A stretch of DNA of 64,000 nt from Nitrososphaerota archaeon. GTDB taxonomy: Archaea; Thermoproteota; Nitrososphaeria; Conexivisphaerales; UBA164. The notes under the pieces are model-generated. The model was not told the origin of the DNA. It saw only the letters and a program-made list of their open reading frames with translations, and searched no databases. The stretch is taken from assembly GCA_009903795.1 (NCBI GenBank), contig WYER01000025.1:1-64000 (forward strand), written 5' to 3'. The position numbers and the translations under genes were made by a program. Positions 29,849-42,135 of this stretch are shown here, in pieces (position 1 is the stretch's first letter; the number at the start of each line of letters is the position of its first letter).

Positions 29849-31342
29849 TTACTGTTCCCTTTTTAATAGCAGCTTATTAATACCATCTATCATTGCTTCT
29901 ACGCTCGTCATTACTATATCTGGACCAGTTGCGGTAGAAGATGCAATATGACCTTCTTCATCTTCCACTTTTATGCTTACCTGGGCCAAAGAGTCAGAAC
30001 CGCCTGTTATAGCGTCTATGCTGTATTCTATTAAGTTTACTTTAAGTACCCCTTCAAGGGCTTTTTGAATTGCCTTAAGTGAAGCATCAACAGGTCCAAT
30101 ACCTGTGCTAGCAGATTCAAAGTCTTTTTCTTTAAAGCTTATTCTTATGGAAGTCGTAGGAGAAATATTCATGCCAGTTACTGAAACTATTCCTTTAAGG
30201 CTCAGGTATTTTTGAGGTGAGCTTCCGGTTATTGACGTTGCTATAGCGTAAAGATCGGCATCTGTTACGCGTTTTCCTGCATCCCCTAGAGCTTTAACTT
30301 TCTTAACTATTTCCTGGAGTTGCTGGTCGTTAACTTGGATGCCCATTTCTTTAAGTTGTGCAGCTATGCCGTGACTTCCAGAGAGCTTTCCAGCCATAAA
30401 CCACCGTTTTCTTCCAACCATTTCAGGGCTTATCGGCTCATAAGTCATTGGATTGTTCAGTATGCCATGAGTGTGAATTCCGCTTTCATGACCAAAGGCG
30501 TTTTCTCCAACTATCGGCTTATTCTTTGCTATCCTTATTCCCGTAAGTTTTTCTACGAGTTTAGATGTTTCGTAAATCCTTTCGAGCTTTATACCTGTTT
30601 CAATATTATAAAGGACCTTAAGGGCAACTACTACTTCTTCTATGCTAACGTTACCAGCCCTTTCTCCTATTCCGTTAATAGTACCGTGAAATTGATCTGC
30701 ACCAGCTTCAATTGCGGCCAGCGTGTTTGCAGTTGCAAGGCCTAAATCGTTATGCACATGTACGCTTACCCTTTTGTCGGGAATCTCTTTTTTTACATAT
30801 GTAACCAATTCTTTTATAAGGTTTGGAGATGCTATGCCAACTGTATCTGCAATGTCTAGTACAGAAGCGCCGCTTTCTGCAGCTTCTAAGAAAGCCTGAA
30901 GCAAAAACTCCTTTTCTGTCCTTGTTGCGTCTTCAGCAGAATACTCTATTTCAACACCCTTATCTTTTATATAGCTTATGTTTTCTTTTATTATCTGAAG
31001 AACTTCCTGCCTGCTTTTTTTAAGTTTATATTGAAGGTGAATGTCAGACGTCGCAATAAATACGTGAATCCTCTTTATACCAGTAGAGAGAGCTGTCTCA
31101 ATATCACTTATATTTAACCTTGCCAGAGCGGCTACTTTGGCCTTTAGCCCCGCGTTTGCAATTCTTTTTACGGCATTAAATTCCCCTTCGCTGGCAGCTG
31201 GAAAGCCAGCCTCGATTATATCTACCCCAAGGGCATCAAGAGCCTTTGCTATTTCAAATTTATCATCTATGCTCAGACTAACACCCGGAGTTTGTTCTCC
31301 ATCCCTTAAGGTTGTATCAAAAACGTATACTCTTCTATTCAT
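29849..31342 (-). CDS. leuA: 2-isopropylmalate synthase
   Basis: DTTLRDGEQTPGVSLS, VHVHNDLGLATANTLAAIEAGADQFHGTINGIGERAGN, C-terminal regulatory domain. Confidence 0.92.
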   Translation of the reverse strand: MNRRVYVFDTTLRDGEQTPGVSLSIDDKFEIAKALDALGVDIIEAGFPAASEGEFNAVKRIANAGLKAKVAALARLNISDIETALSTGIKRIHVFIATSDIHLQYKLKKSRQEVLQIIKENISYIKDKGVEIEYSAEDATRTEKEFLLQAFLEAAESGASVLDIADTVGIASPNLIKELVTYVKKEIPDKRVSVHVHNDLGLATANTLAAIEAGADQFHGTINGIGERAGNVSIEEVVVALKVLYNIETGIKLERIYETSKLVEKLTGIRIAKNKPIVGENAFGHESGIHTHGILNNPMTYEPISPEMVGRKRWFMAGKLSGSHGIAAQLKEMGIQVNDQQLQEIVKKVKALGDAGKRVTDADLYAIATSITGSSPQKYLSLKGIVSVTGMNISPTTSIRISFKEKDFESASTGIGPVDASLKAIQKALEGVLKVNLIEYSIDAITGGSDSLAQVSIKVEDEEGHIASSTATGPDIVMTSVEAMIDGINKLLLKREQ

Positions 31343-32328
31343 TTCTCTAATCCAGCTAGTTTTCTAATTTTTTTGCCTACTTTCTCAATTTCGAGGTTTT
31401 CTATTTCTTTCATCATTTTTTCAAGTTTCTGTTTGCTCTGCTCTGGATTTCCAGTCCACTCTTGAGCAAAGCTCCCATTTTTAATTTCAGCTAGAAGCTT
31501 TTCCATCCTTTTTTTCACACCTTCATCTATAATTATGCTACCGCGCGTTATACCTCCGTACTTTGCAGTATCGCTTACTGCTTTTAACATACCAGTAAGC
31601 CCAGAAGAATAGATGAGGTCTACGATGAGCTTCATTTCGTGCAACACTTCAAAATATGCAAGCTCTGGAGGATAATTGTTTTCAACCAGCACATCAAAAC
31701 CGGTCTTAATCAGATACATAAGGCCGCCAACCAATACTGCCTGTTCGCCGAATAGGTCTTCCTCTGTTTCATCTGCGAAAGTAGTTTCAAGTACACCTAC
31801 TTTGGTTGATCCCAAACCTTTTGCATATGCCAAAGCTGTATCTTTTGCCTTGCCAGAATAATCCTGATGAACAGCTATCAAAGACGGCACGCCAAAATTC
31901 TGCAAATATGCTTCTCTTAATTTTGGACCTGGCGATTTTGGAGCTACCATTACGACATCCACATAACTCGGGGGTTTGATAAGTCCGAACCTTATGCTGT
32001 AACCGTGAGCAAAAAGCAACGTTTTGCCTTCTTTTAAGCCGTTCTTTATGTATTTATCATAAACCACACCGTGTTCAGTATCAGGTATTAGCAGAGCAAT
32101 AAGATCCCCAACCCGTGATGCTTCTTCTATGCTCTTGGGGTTAAAGCCATCTGCTTTTGCCACTTCCCAGGATCTACCGTTTTCTCTTACTCCTACAATT
32201 ACATTTATCCCTGAATCTCTTAAATTTAAAGCGTGAGCTCTCCCCTGGCTGCCGTAGCCTATTATAGCTACGGTTTTATCCTTTATATTGTTTAAATCAG
32301 CGTCCGAATCGTAATATATCTTTACCAT
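31339..32328 (-). CDS. ilvC: Ketol-acid reductoisomerase
   Basis: KTVAIIGYGSQGRAHALNLRDSG; GPKLREAYLQ. Confidence 0.95.
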   Translation of the reverse strand: MVKIYYDSDADLNNIKDKTVAIIGYGSQGRAHALNLRDSGINVIVGVRENGRSWEVAKADGFNPKSIEEASRVGDLIALLIPDTEHGVVYDKYIKNGLKEGKTLLFAHGYSIRFGLIKPPSYVDVVMVAPKSPGPKLREAYLQNFGVPSLIAVHQDYSGKAKDTALAYAKGLGSTKVGVLETTFADETEEDLFGEQAVLVGGLMYLIKTGFDVLVENNYPPELAYFEVLHEMKLIVDLIYSSGLTGMLKAVSDTAKYGGITRGSIIIDEGVKKRMEKLLAEIKNGSFAQEWTGNPEQSKQKLEKMMKEIENLEIEKVGKKIRKLAGLEK

Positions 32329-32794
32329 CTTCTTTCACCACAGCTGTTATTCCTGTCCTCGATATATGTATTATCTTAAACTTATTAGAAAGTTCTTTTA
32401 TCAACTCTTCGACATTTGCAGGCTCACCGACATATTTTAGTATCAATGAACCGTTTTTTATCAACTGAGCACCATAATTTTCAGCTACTTTTTGTAACAT
32501 ATCTGGATCGCCTTCTAATTTGGCCAGCAAAAGCTCCTGTACATAGCATGATTCTTTCGGCGCTTCAACAACCTCATAAACATCTATTAGTCTTTTTACC
32601 ATTCTTGCAAAGCTGTCCGCTTCTTCCTCGTCAGCGTTAATAGTTATTATTATTTGTGATTCATCCTCTGCCAGAGTTTTGCCAACTGTAACGCTCTCTA
32701 TGTTGAAGTTTTTACGTCTAAATATGTTCGTTATTTTGAAAAGCACTCCAGGCTTATCTGCTACGGTTATAAAAAACACCCTCTCTTTCTTCAT
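32297..32794 (-). CDS. ilvN: Acetolactate synthase small subunit
   Basis: ADKPGVLFKITNIFRRKNFNIESVTVG ACT domain. Confidence 0.93.
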   Translation of the reverse strand: MKKERVFFITVADKPGVLFKITNIFRRKNFNIESVTVGKTLAEDESQIIITINADEEEADSFARMVKRLIDVYEVVEAPKESCYVQELLLAKLEGDPDMLQKVAENYGAQLIKNGSLILKYVGEPANVEELIKELSNKFKIIHISRTGITAVVKEDGKDILRFGR

Positions 32795-34476
32795 ACTATC
32801 ATTTCCCTCAAACTTTTTCCAGCAGGGACAAATGGGAAAACGTTTTCTTCTGGCGATATGGGGACGTCTATAACATAAGTAACTTCGCTTCTGACGGCTT
32901 CTTTAAAGTACTTAACAAAATCCTCAATACCGTTTACCCTCACGCCTTCAGCGCCATAAGCTTTTGCAAGCGCAGGAAAATTAGGAGTTTCTCCTAGATA
33001 TGATGCTATGTACCTGTTATTATATACAATTCTTTGCCATTGAGCTATCATACCAAGCACTGAGTTATTTAGAATTACTACCACTACCGGTATACCTTCT
33101 GCAACGCTAGTGGCCAAGCTGTTAGAGGTCATCAAGAAGCTTCCGTCCCCTGCAATGTCCACTACAGTTTTATCAAATTTTGCAACTTTTGCGCCTATTG
33201 CGGCTGGAAATCCGAAACCCATAGTTCCTAAACCACCACTTGTTATAAAAGTTCTGGGCTTTAATACCTTATAAAACAGCTCAGCCCATGCCTGAGCCTG
33301 GCCTACTTCTGTAGTAACTATGTCATCTGGACCAAGTATCTCCCTGATTTTCTTTATAATGAGTGGACTCATTGCTTTTTCTCCAAAGATTCTGCCATCA
33401 TAATAATCCTTGAGTTCTTTAACTCTTTTGTGCCAGGGAGAATTTTTCATATAAGGCATCATCTTCTTTATTTCTGAAACCAAAATGGTCAACGATTCTT
33501 TCAAATCTCCTATAACAGGAAATTCATTGACGATATTTTTTCTAGCTTCAGTTGGATCTATATCGAAGTGCAGTATCATTCTTTCTTTTGTAAATTCCTT
33601 AATATCCATAGTAGTTCTGTCAGAAAACCTAACACCTATTCCGATAATCAGGTCGCTTTCCATGATAAGGGTATTTGCATGATATGTGCCGTGCATTCCA
33701 ATGGGACCAACTGATAGGAAATGGTTCTCTGGTACAGCCCCTTTACCCATCAATGTGCTTGCAATGGGAATCATGAAAGTTTCTGCGAGCTCTAATATTA
33801 GGGGACCAACTTCTGACTTTACTGCTCCTCCACCTACCAGAATTACAGGTTTCTGCGCCTGTATGATCAGTTTTGCCGCTTCTCTTACTGCTTCTGGATC
33901 TGGTTTTATGTACGGCCTATAACCTTTAATCTCTACTTTTTCTGGAAACTCAATTTCAGCAGTTTCCGTTTGAACGTCCTTTGGTATGTCTATAAGCACC
34001 GGTCCCTGCCTTCCCGTGCTGGCGATATAGAAAGCAGCTTTTACATCAAAAGGTATTTCAGAAGCTGAAAGGGGCTGAAATGCGTATTTTACAACAGGAG
34101 TGTAAATACCTACTGTATCTATTTCTTGAAACGCATCTTTTCCAATATAGCTTTTTGCGACCTGACCCGTTAAAGCTACCACCGGAGACGAGTCAAGATA
34201 AGCTGTAGCTATGCCGGTAAGCAGGTTTGTAGCGCCTGGTCCTGATGTTGCGGTACAAACGCCCACCTTGCCAGACGCCCTTGCGTAACCGTCAGCCATG
34301 TGAGCTGCAGATTGCTCATGCCTCGCCAGAACGTGTCTGATGTTCGAGTCCTTTAAAGCATCATAAAAAGGCAGCGTAGCCCCTCCTGGTATTCCAAATA
34401 TTACCTCTACTTTTTCCTCTTCTAACGCTTTTACTAAAGCTTGAGCTCCACTTAAATAAGACGCCATTACTATCAT
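32791..34476 (-). CDS. ilvB: Acetolactate synthase large subunit
   Basis: FGIPGGATLPFYDAL, TSGPGATNLLTGIATAYLDSSPVVALTGQV, GDGSFLM ThDP site. Confidence 0.95.
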   Translation of the reverse strand: MIVMASYLSGAQALVKALEEEKVEVIFGIPGGATLPFYDALKDSNIRHVLARHEQSAAHMADGYARASGKVGVCTATSGPGATNLLTGIATAYLDSSPVVALTGQVAKSYIGKDAFQEIDTVGIYTPVVKYAFQPLSASEIPFDVKAAFYIASTGRQGPVLIDIPKDVQTETAEIEFPEKVEIKGYRPYIKPDPEAVREAAKLIIQAQKPVILVGGGAVKSEVGPLILELAETFMIPIASTLMGKGAVPENHFLSVGPIGMHGTYHANTLIMESDLIIGIGVRFSDRTTMDIKEFTKERMILHFDIDPTEARKNIVNEFPVIGDLKESLTILVSEIKKMMPYMKNSPWHKRVKELKDYYDGRIFGEKAMSPLIIKKIREILGPDDIVTTEVGQAQAWAELFYKVLKPRTFITSGGLGTMGFGFPAAIGAKVAKFDKTVVDIAGDGSFLMTSNSLATSVAEGIPVVVVILNNSVLGMIAQWQRIVYNNRYIASYLGETPNFPALAKAYGAEGVRVNGIEDFVKYFKEAVRSEVTYVIDVPISPEENVFPFVPAGKSLREMIV

Positions 34477-34687
34477 ATTAAAACTACGTTTTATAAATTT
34501 TAATAATATAAAATGATTATTAAAAATTAATTTTATAATAAAATACTTTTATAAAATGAAAAAAATTATGAAAAATATATAAAAAATTGAAGGTTAATAC
34601 GTAATATTTATTCAAAAAATATAGCACTTTTTTATATAAAATTGATAGTTTCGTTAATCGGCGTTATTAAATAAAAATTTTTATTTT

Positions 34688-35401
34688 TTATAACCTATTT
34701 TTTATTCTTTTAACAAAATCGTACATATATAAGTAATCAAGCTCTTTTGTTAAAGCTATAAGGTATATATCTGGGTTTTTACCAATATAATCTGCTATAG
34801 TAGCATAGTAGTTTATTACTGACTTTAGAGGTTCGTCAGACTTTAGTAATTCTTCTGGTACATTAAAACCCTTTTCCTTTAACTTCAGATAATTCTCTTT
34901 TTTATTTGATATCCCTATTGTTAAAAATAAATCGAGATCAGAAATTTTCTTAACTCCTTTTAAATCATTTACTTCTGGAAAAACCTGCGTAACAAAAAAT
35001 TTAACTCCACCTTTTATTCGGGATTCTAATGTTTTTTCATTAAAAACTGCCCCTATTCTGAACTTTGAAAATGCATAATCTAAAACGTCGTTAACCTTAG
35101 TAAAGGTATAAGGTCCTTGCACCAAAAGAACGCTATTTATGCCCATCTTTTTTATACATTGCAAACGAGACTTGTTTGCTGCAAGACTTCTATGGCCTAC
35201 AGATTGTGTTATTATTATTTCTTTTTCGCTCATTTTATCTTTCAAAACGCCTATCAAAGCGCATGCATCTATAGTTGGTTTTTTCAAAGGTAGATCTGGT
35301 ACAAAAATACCATCTATCAGGTTTCTTAACTCGGCAGTATAATTTATTATTCTTTCAAAATTCGATAAATAAATTTCGGGTAATTCAAAATATATTTTCA
35401 T
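34688..35401 (-). CDS. Methylenetetrahydrofolate reductase-like TIM-barrel protein
   Basis: SVGHRSLAANKSRLQCIKKMGINSVLLVQGPY; 237 aa, next to metK. Confidence 0.6.
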   Translation of the reverse strand: MKIYFELPEIYLSNFERIINYTAELRNLIDGIFVPDLPLKKPTIDACALIGVLKDKMSEKEIIITQSVGHRSLAANKSRLQCIKKMGINSVLLVQGPYTFTKVNDVLDYAFSKFRIGAVFNEKTLESRIKGGVKFFVTQVFPEVNDLKGVKKISDLDLFLTIGISNKKENYLKLKEKGFNVPEELLKSDEPLKSVINYYATIADYIGKNPDIYLIALTKELDYLYMYDFVKRIKNRL

Positions 35402-35402
35402 T

Positions 35403-36587
35403 TTAATAGAGTGAGACGTTTCCTTCCAGTATTTTTAACCAAAGCTTAGGAGCTTCCTGCAGACTATCTTTTACAACGCTTTCAGCGTAGCTGCTTACAG
35501 CTTCATCTGAAATGTCTGCACTCGCTTCAACGTAAACCGATTGCGGTTCAGTTATTGGAGATCCGATCTGGCTGAGCATATACACGTTAGCGCTCGATAT
35601 ATGTTTGTTTTCTTCAACAAGCTTTTTTGCTATTTCCATTGCTAGCACAGAATAGAGTTTACCGGTATGGCTTATCGGGTTTTTTCCTGCTGTAGCCTCA
35701 AGCGACATAGGCCTAAAAGGCGTTATAAGCCCGTTAGCTCTGTTACCTCTTCCAACTTGCCCATCATCGCCATTTTCTGCACTCGTGCCCGTTACAGTCA
35801 GATAGTATATATCCTTCTCAGGCTTGTCAGCGCCGTTTATTGTAAGGTCTACCTTCATCTTCGTTATCTGCGAAGACAATTCGAGAAGCTTGATAGTTAA
35901 TTGACGCTTTACTTCCAAATATTCTTCCTTACTTTTTATTAGACTTGATATCATTGCCGCAGCTATCGTAAGCTTAATTTCCTTTTCGTGCCTTAGCGCC
36001 ATTACTTTTACGTCTTCACCTACTTGCGGGAAAAGTTCTTTACCTTCTTTTGAGTTTATGAATTTTTCTACTTCGAGTACAAGCCTTTCAGAGTCTGTCA
36101 TCGGGTAAAATCCAACGCCGAAGCTTGTATCGTTCGCAAGAGGAATATCGTTACCTGCTTCAAAGTTCTTTATAAGGTCAACGCTTCCCTGTTTTATTCT
36201 GTAATCCACTATTACGTGAGTTTCAGGATCAAGGTACCTAAGGTTTTGTTTTATGTAAGATTTGGCAGCTGTTATAGCTAGTCTTCCTATCGGAACTATA
36301 TCTTCTTTGTCAAGCCTTCCGATGGCTCTTCCTACAAGCATAAGATATATGGGTTCTACAACTTCTCCTCCGCCAAACCAGGCTTTTGCCTGACCGCCTA
36401 CTAGAATTGCTTTATCAACGTTATGGTGTAATATTTTTCCTGTTTTTTCAAGATAATATTTACTTAGTGATACGCTTAGATTTTCGCTTATTCCGTCGCA
36501 TATGGTATCTGGGTGTCCCTTCCCTTTTCTTTCTACAAATTCCATGGAGGGTTCATATTTTGGGATTTTTTTGGCACTAATAATCAT
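35403..36587 (-). CDS. metK: Archaeal S-adenosylmethionine synthetase
   Basis: [55 protein letters not shown]. Confidence 0.95.
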   Translation of the reverse strand: MIISAKKIPKYEPSMEFVERKGKGHPDTICDGISENLSVSLSKYYLEKTGKILHHNVDKAILVGGQAKAWFGGGEVVEPIYLMLVGRAIGRLDKEDIVPIGRLAITAAKSYIKQNLRYLDPETHVIVDYRIKQGSVDLIKNFEAGNDIPLANDTSFGVGFYPMTDSERLVLEVEKFINSKEGKELFPQVGEDVKVMALRHEKEIKLTIAAAMISSLIKSKEEYLEVKRQLTIKLLELSSQITKMKVDLTINGADKPEKDIYYLTVTGTSAENGDDGQVGRGNRANGLITPFRPMSLEATAGKNPISHTGKLYSVLAMEIAKKLVEENKHISSANVYMLSQIGSPITEPQSVYVEASADISDEAVSSYAESVVKDSLQEAPKLWLKILEGNVSLY

Positions 36588-36588
36588 C

Positions 36589-37146
36589 TTATCCTTTAAG
36601 TATGTCAGAACGGGTTATTATACCTATCACTTTTCCCTGATGAGATACAAGGACAGCGTTATAAAAAGTCAAGATAGACATAATCAAATTTATCGGAGTT
36701 GATTCATCAACTATTGGGTATGGAGGATCCATAAATTCCTCAACTTTGCCTTCCTGGATTTTTTTAATATCCTTACCTTTAAGCATATGCTGTACAAGGT
36801 TAGACTCACTTATCATCCCAACCACCTTACCATCTTCAGTAAGAACTGGTACCTGGCTTATTGAATAGCTTTGCATCATCTTTATAGCATCTAATACCCT
36901 TGAACCGAGTTTTACATACTTTAGATCTCTTGTCATTATCTCAGCGGCTACCTTTACGTTTGAAGATCTTACCTCTTCAAGCGCTTTGAATATTTTTTTT
37001 ACTTTACTGTAACTCGGATCTATGTAACCTTTTTCTACCTTGGCTATATAGGATTGACTTAATCCAGAAAGCTTTGCTAGTTCTCTCTGCGAGAGCCCCA
37101 AAGCTTTTCTAAGCTTCTTTATATCAGCAACATCATACGCGTTCAT
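36589..37146 (-). CDS. HTH (XRE)-CBS domain transcriptional regulator
   Basis: LRKALGLSQRELAKLSGLSQSYIAKVEKGYIDPSYSK plus two CBS repeats. Confidence 0.88.
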   Translation of the reverse strand: MNAYDVADIKKLRKALGLSQRELAKLSGLSQSYIAKVEKGYIDPSYSKVKKIFKALEEVRSSNVKVAAEIMTRDLKYVKLGSRVLDAIKMMQSYSISQVPVLTEDGKVVGMISESNLVQHMLKGKDIKKIQEGKVEEFMDPPYPIVDESTPINLIMSILTFYNAVLVSHQGKVIGIITRSDILKG

Positions 37147-38461
37147 AAAATATCCTCGAAGCTATGATCAGAGAATCCCAAACGGGAGCGAAAGGCGGAG
37201 CATATGGAACACCTGAAAAGAACATCTTATCAACAGTTATTTCGTTTTCTATAGCCAATGAAAGATAAGCCAAGCGCCCCCAAACGTTTTTTCCTATAAC
37301 TTGAGCTCCTATAGGTACTCTTCTTTTTTTATCAAATATTACTTTCATATAAACTTCTTCAGGAGGTGGGTAATAACTTGCTTTAGCGTTGTGTTTGATC
37401 TTAACAGGGAAGACATCGATCCCGTGTTTTTTAGCTTCTTCTTCGCTTATTCCAACTACGCCTATTTCAATATCGTAAAATTTTGTGATAGAGCTCCCTA
37501 CGCTTCCTGGAAACTTTATATTTTGATTGCCTATGTTTGAACCAGCTACGTAACCCTCTTTGTTGGCTTCTGGAGCAAACGGTGCATACCTTTTTCTTCC
37601 TTTTATTACCAAATCGTTTACCTCCACATTATCGCCTGCAGCATAAACGCTGGGATCACTGGTACGCATATTTTCATCAACCCATATAGCACCTGTTTCG
37701 CCAATCTTTAGACCCATTGATCTAGCAAGCTCCACGTTTGGTTTTACACCTATCCCGAGCACAGCTGCGTCAAAAATCGGCTGCTCAGAGTCGCCAACAA
37801 CTCTTACCTTATCGCCTATGTTTTCAAGCGCCCTAACTGTAAAACCTTCAACAACCCTTATAGATTTCTTTTCCATTTCTTGCCTTATAAGTTGGCTGTA
37901 ATCGGGATCAAGATTTGGCATTAAACGCTTCATTTCAAATACAGTTACGTTTTTATTTATTTTTGATAATGCTTCTGCCATTTCAAGACCTACATAGCCC
38001 CCTCCTATAACTGCTACATTCTTAAGGCCTTGCAGATCTTTTCTTAACTTTTCTCCATCTTCTAGATGACGCAAAACGTAAACATGATTTACCTCTAACC
38101 ATTTTTTGTCAGGAACGAACGGAATTGCTCCAGTAGCCAGTATTAAGTAATCGAAGCTTTCTGTTTTTTCGCCCTCATTTGAAATTCGTGTTAATTCTTT
38201 GGCTTTCAAATCAACTTTAGTAACCTTGGTGTTTGTACTCACATCAATCTTTCTTTCTTTTCTAAAGAACTCTGGCGTGTACGTTACAAGGTCGTTTATG
38301 TCTTGAACGAGGTTTTCTACAAAATATGGGAGACCACAGGGTGCATATGAAACATATGAAGATTCTTCAAAAACCTTAACTTCAGATTGCGGTAAAAGTT
38401 TCCTGACTCTTGAAGCAGCGCTCATTCCGGCGGCTCCGCCGCCAACAACAATAACCTTCAT
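37133..38461 (-). CDS. Pyridine nucleotide-disulfide oxidoreductase (NADH oxidase/CoA-disulfide reductase-like)
   Basis: VVGGGAAGMSAASRVRKL, SYAPCGLPYFVENL catalytic Cys, AAGDNVEV. Confidence 0.88.
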   Translation of the reverse strand: MKVIVVGGGAAGMSAASRVRKLLPQSEVKVFEESSYVSYAPCGLPYFVENLVQDINDLVTYTPEFFRKERKIDVSTNTKVTKVDLKAKELTRISNEGEKTESFDYLILATGAIPFVPDKKWLEVNHVYVLRHLEDGEKLRKDLQGLKNVAVIGGGYVGLEMAEALSKINKNVTVFEMKRLMPNLDPDYSQLIRQEMEKKSIRVVEGFTVRALENIGDKVRVVGDSEQPIFDAAVLGIGVKPNVELARSMGLKIGETGAIWVDENMRTSDPSVYAAGDNVEVNDLVIKGRKRYAPFAPEANKEGYVAGSNIGNQNIKFPGSVGSSITKFYDIEIGVVGISEEEAKKHGIDVFPVKIKHNAKASYYPPPEEVYMKVIFDKKRRVPIGAQVIGKNVWGRLAYLSLAIENEITVDKMFFSGVPYAPPFAPVWDSLIIASRIFYERV

Positions 38462-38788
38462 GGTAAAGACTAAATAAAATGAATAATTTAACTTTTTTTA
38501 ACTCAATTTTAAACAGTTTTTAACGTATAAGATGAAAATCCATCTCGTTATTCATGAATAACTTTTATAGAAAAAGTTTTCACTTAACAAAAATATAAAA
38601 ATATAACATTACATAATGTCAAACTTAAAGAGAAGCAAAAATCGCTTAGGAGAAAGGCTATAACTTATGAAGGCTTAAGAAGTTTGACTGAGTTTGCGTG
38701 CCCCTGTTGCAACTTCAAAATAGATTGGCTATTGTAATAATATTATAGAAGGGACTTTCCCTGTGATAAGTATACTAAGTGTCAGGGA

Positions 38789-39029
38789 TCATTTTGCCAT
38801 TTCACCGGAATAATTTGAAAGCGTTCTGCGAGTAAGCATATTTACGAAGCGGGAAGCAATGTCAATAAGGTTAGGGTAGCTCGCCTCTTTTTCTCCTTTC
38901 AGTATGTATCTAAGAACTTCTTTTTCAAGTATTGTTCCTACAAGCTCCCCGTGTTCATTTACAACAGCAACTACCTGCGCGTCACTTGTTTTAAAAACTT
39001 CTAAAACATCAGAACCTGAAGCAGATTTC
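38789..39029 (-). pseudogene. 5'-truncated CBS-domain protein, cut by IS605-family copy 2
   Basis: Open frame without a start out of the IS end: KSASGSDVLEVFKTSDAQVVAVVNEHGELVGTILEKEVLRYILKGEKEASYPNLIDIASRFVNMLTRRTLSNYSGEMAK*. Confidence 0.7.
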
Positions 39030-39933
39030 TGACATCCTCCCCGCCTTAAAGGGCTAGTTTTTCTTTAAGGCGGATCATGGGTTTGTGGTTTATTGCCTTC
39101 ATCTTCATCGCTTCATAGCTAGTGGTTACCTACCCCGCTCCGTTCGTCCAGCGATAGACCACGGGCTGTGCCTCCAGCCACTTACCCTTATCCTCAACGG
39201 ACTCGGGGATATGTAGAATGTTTATTGCCCCGTTCAGATCAGCGTTTATTACCTTCCCTGTGTGAGGACACTTAAACAAGCCTCTTTTAATCCTCCCGTT
39301 TTCGTGAATTTCCCCACACAGGGAACACATCTTAGATGTATTTTCTTCATACACAAGCTTACCTTTATTCCGTATTCTTCTGCTACATTCTTGATTCGCT
39401 TTATTATTGATAAATAGTTCCAAAAGTTTGTATTTCTTTCATTTCCTTCAATTTTGTACCTGTCATGTCTAATCAGCAAAAACAGGTTATCTTTCTTTTT
39501 ATGTGGAGGCTATGGCTTATCCACTTGGGCAATTCATTTTCTTTCTTCTTTTTGCTTAGCTCGAAAAACGATTTTTACGCAGAAGCGTTCTTTCGCGTTA
39601 CTTGCTGAACGTTTGCCCCGTGCAACACAGCCTTATATTTTTCATAAACTATTTTTTCTGTTTTATTAAAATCTACGAGCTAGTGTTTTTTGTACTGCTC
39701 AAGCCTCAACTTATTAACTTCGTTCCAACACTCAACGAATGCCTTTCCGAGAGCTTTTAGTTTAGCTTTTATTTCTTTTCCTGAAATGATGCGCACCGTG
39801 TTTGATCGTCGCAAGCTTTCGTTATATTGTCCTAATTAAGATTATAAATACTTTAGCCTTTTTCGTGAGAAACACGTTAGCAAAGTATTTCAGCATCCCC
39901 GTCTCTAGAAGAGGCGAGGCTTTCTTTCGTTTT
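39030..39933 (-). mobile_element. IS200/IS605-family element with both ends and a decayed, internally deleted tnpB (copy 2)
   Basis: Right end TGACATCCTCCCCGCC at 39030, hairpin 39041-39051/39063-39073. Left end AAAACGAAAGAAAGCCTCGCCTCTTCTA (minus strand) at 39933, flanked by TTTAC. About 904 bp; no tnpA. Confidence 0.85.
39130..39840 (-). pseudogene. tnpB/OrfB_IS605 pseudogene
   Basis: IKAKLKALGKAFVECWNEVNKLRLEQYKKH*; LFLIRHDRYKIEGNERNTNFWNYLSIIKRIKNVAEEYGIKV (frame 2) then YEENTSKMCSLCGEIHENGRIKRGLFKCPHTGKVINADLNGAINILHIPESVEDKGKWLEAQPVVYRWTNGAG*. Confidence 0.82.
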
Positions 39934-39979
39934 GTAAAACGAATAAATTATTACTTAAATGCAATAAAAAATACATTAA

Positions 39980-41281
<1,302 letters not shown>

Positions 41282-41325
41282 CGTTGTATGTAAGACATTA
41301 TTTTTTAATTTAAATTTCATATTTT

Positions 41326-41844
41326 TTAATAAATGGTTATACTCTTTACAAAACTGATTTGTTTAATTTTTGGAATAAGATCTCCCTGTATTTGTCCGTC
41401 TGTAATTATGTAAAGTTTTGGTTCTTCATAAATATCTGGATCTTCAGCAATGACTTGCTTGATACTTAATTTTGCAGATGAGATCAAAGATGAAACAGCA
41501 GCAACAATACCCTCTTCTTTAGGATCTTTTGCTGTAATTTCTATCACCCCATAGCCAAGTTCAGAAGCAACAGAAATCATGTTTACTGTTGCCTTTAGTT
41601 TTGAAAAAACATTAGATAAAAAAGGATCTGATGATATTTCTTTGACTAACGATTTTACTACTCTTTGATCCACTTCTGCGGCCCTTGCTATTGAAACATA
41701 GGGAATCTCTATGTCGTTACAGTATATCGATCCATCTTTAATAGATAGACCATAAGAAATTAACTTTTTAATTAACTTGACCTTAGCGGGTTTATCTTTA
41801 TACCTTTCTAGTAATATTTTCATAAATGAAACCAATTTTGCCAT
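41326..41844 (-). CDS. ACT-domain amino-acid metabolism regulator (archaeal)
   Basis: ISIARAAEVDQRVVKSLVKEI HTH-like region and GVIEITAKDPKEEGIVAAVSSLISSAKLSIKQVIAEDPD ACT domain. Confidence 0.65.
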   Translation of the reverse strand: MAKLVSFMKILLERYKDKPAKVKLIKKLISYGLSIKDGSIYCNDIEIPYVSIARAAEVDQRVVKSLVKEISSDPFLSNVFSKLKATVNMISVASELGYGVIEITAKDPKEEGIVAAVSSLISSAKLSIKQVIAEDPDIYEEPKLYIITDGQIQGDLIPKIKQISFVKSITIY

Positions 41845-42135
41845 AATTTAGCTTTCATTATATTTAAGTTTAGCTGATATGCTGTTAACTACCTTGACCA
41901 TGTGGTTTCAGCTTTCAATCTAATTCAGAAATACTAGCAACCGCAAGACTGAGTAAGCTTGTATCAACGTTCGGAGCCATATTTGGGTAGGTATTCTAAT
42001 TTTCTCAAACCCGAAAATTTATCAGCTTTGTAAGTTGGCTATCTTCAACTTGCTAAAGCGAGTTTTACTTCCTTAATCCTCGTTAGGTTAAATAAAGGGT
42101 AAAATTTAAATCTAAACAGTAGATAGTCATTTATG

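Noticed and set aside
30320-30745. 141-aa plus-strand ORF inside leuA
   Set aside because: Antisense to a clearly conserved gene; sequence lacks any recognisable domain, typical shadow ORF.
38610-38790. Zinc-ribbon-like fragment EFACPCCNFKIDWLL on the plus strand
   Set aside because: Short, with stops, overlaps the CBS relic region; could be chance.
39454-39669. 71-aa plus-strand ORF
   Set aside because: Antisense to the decayed tnpB.
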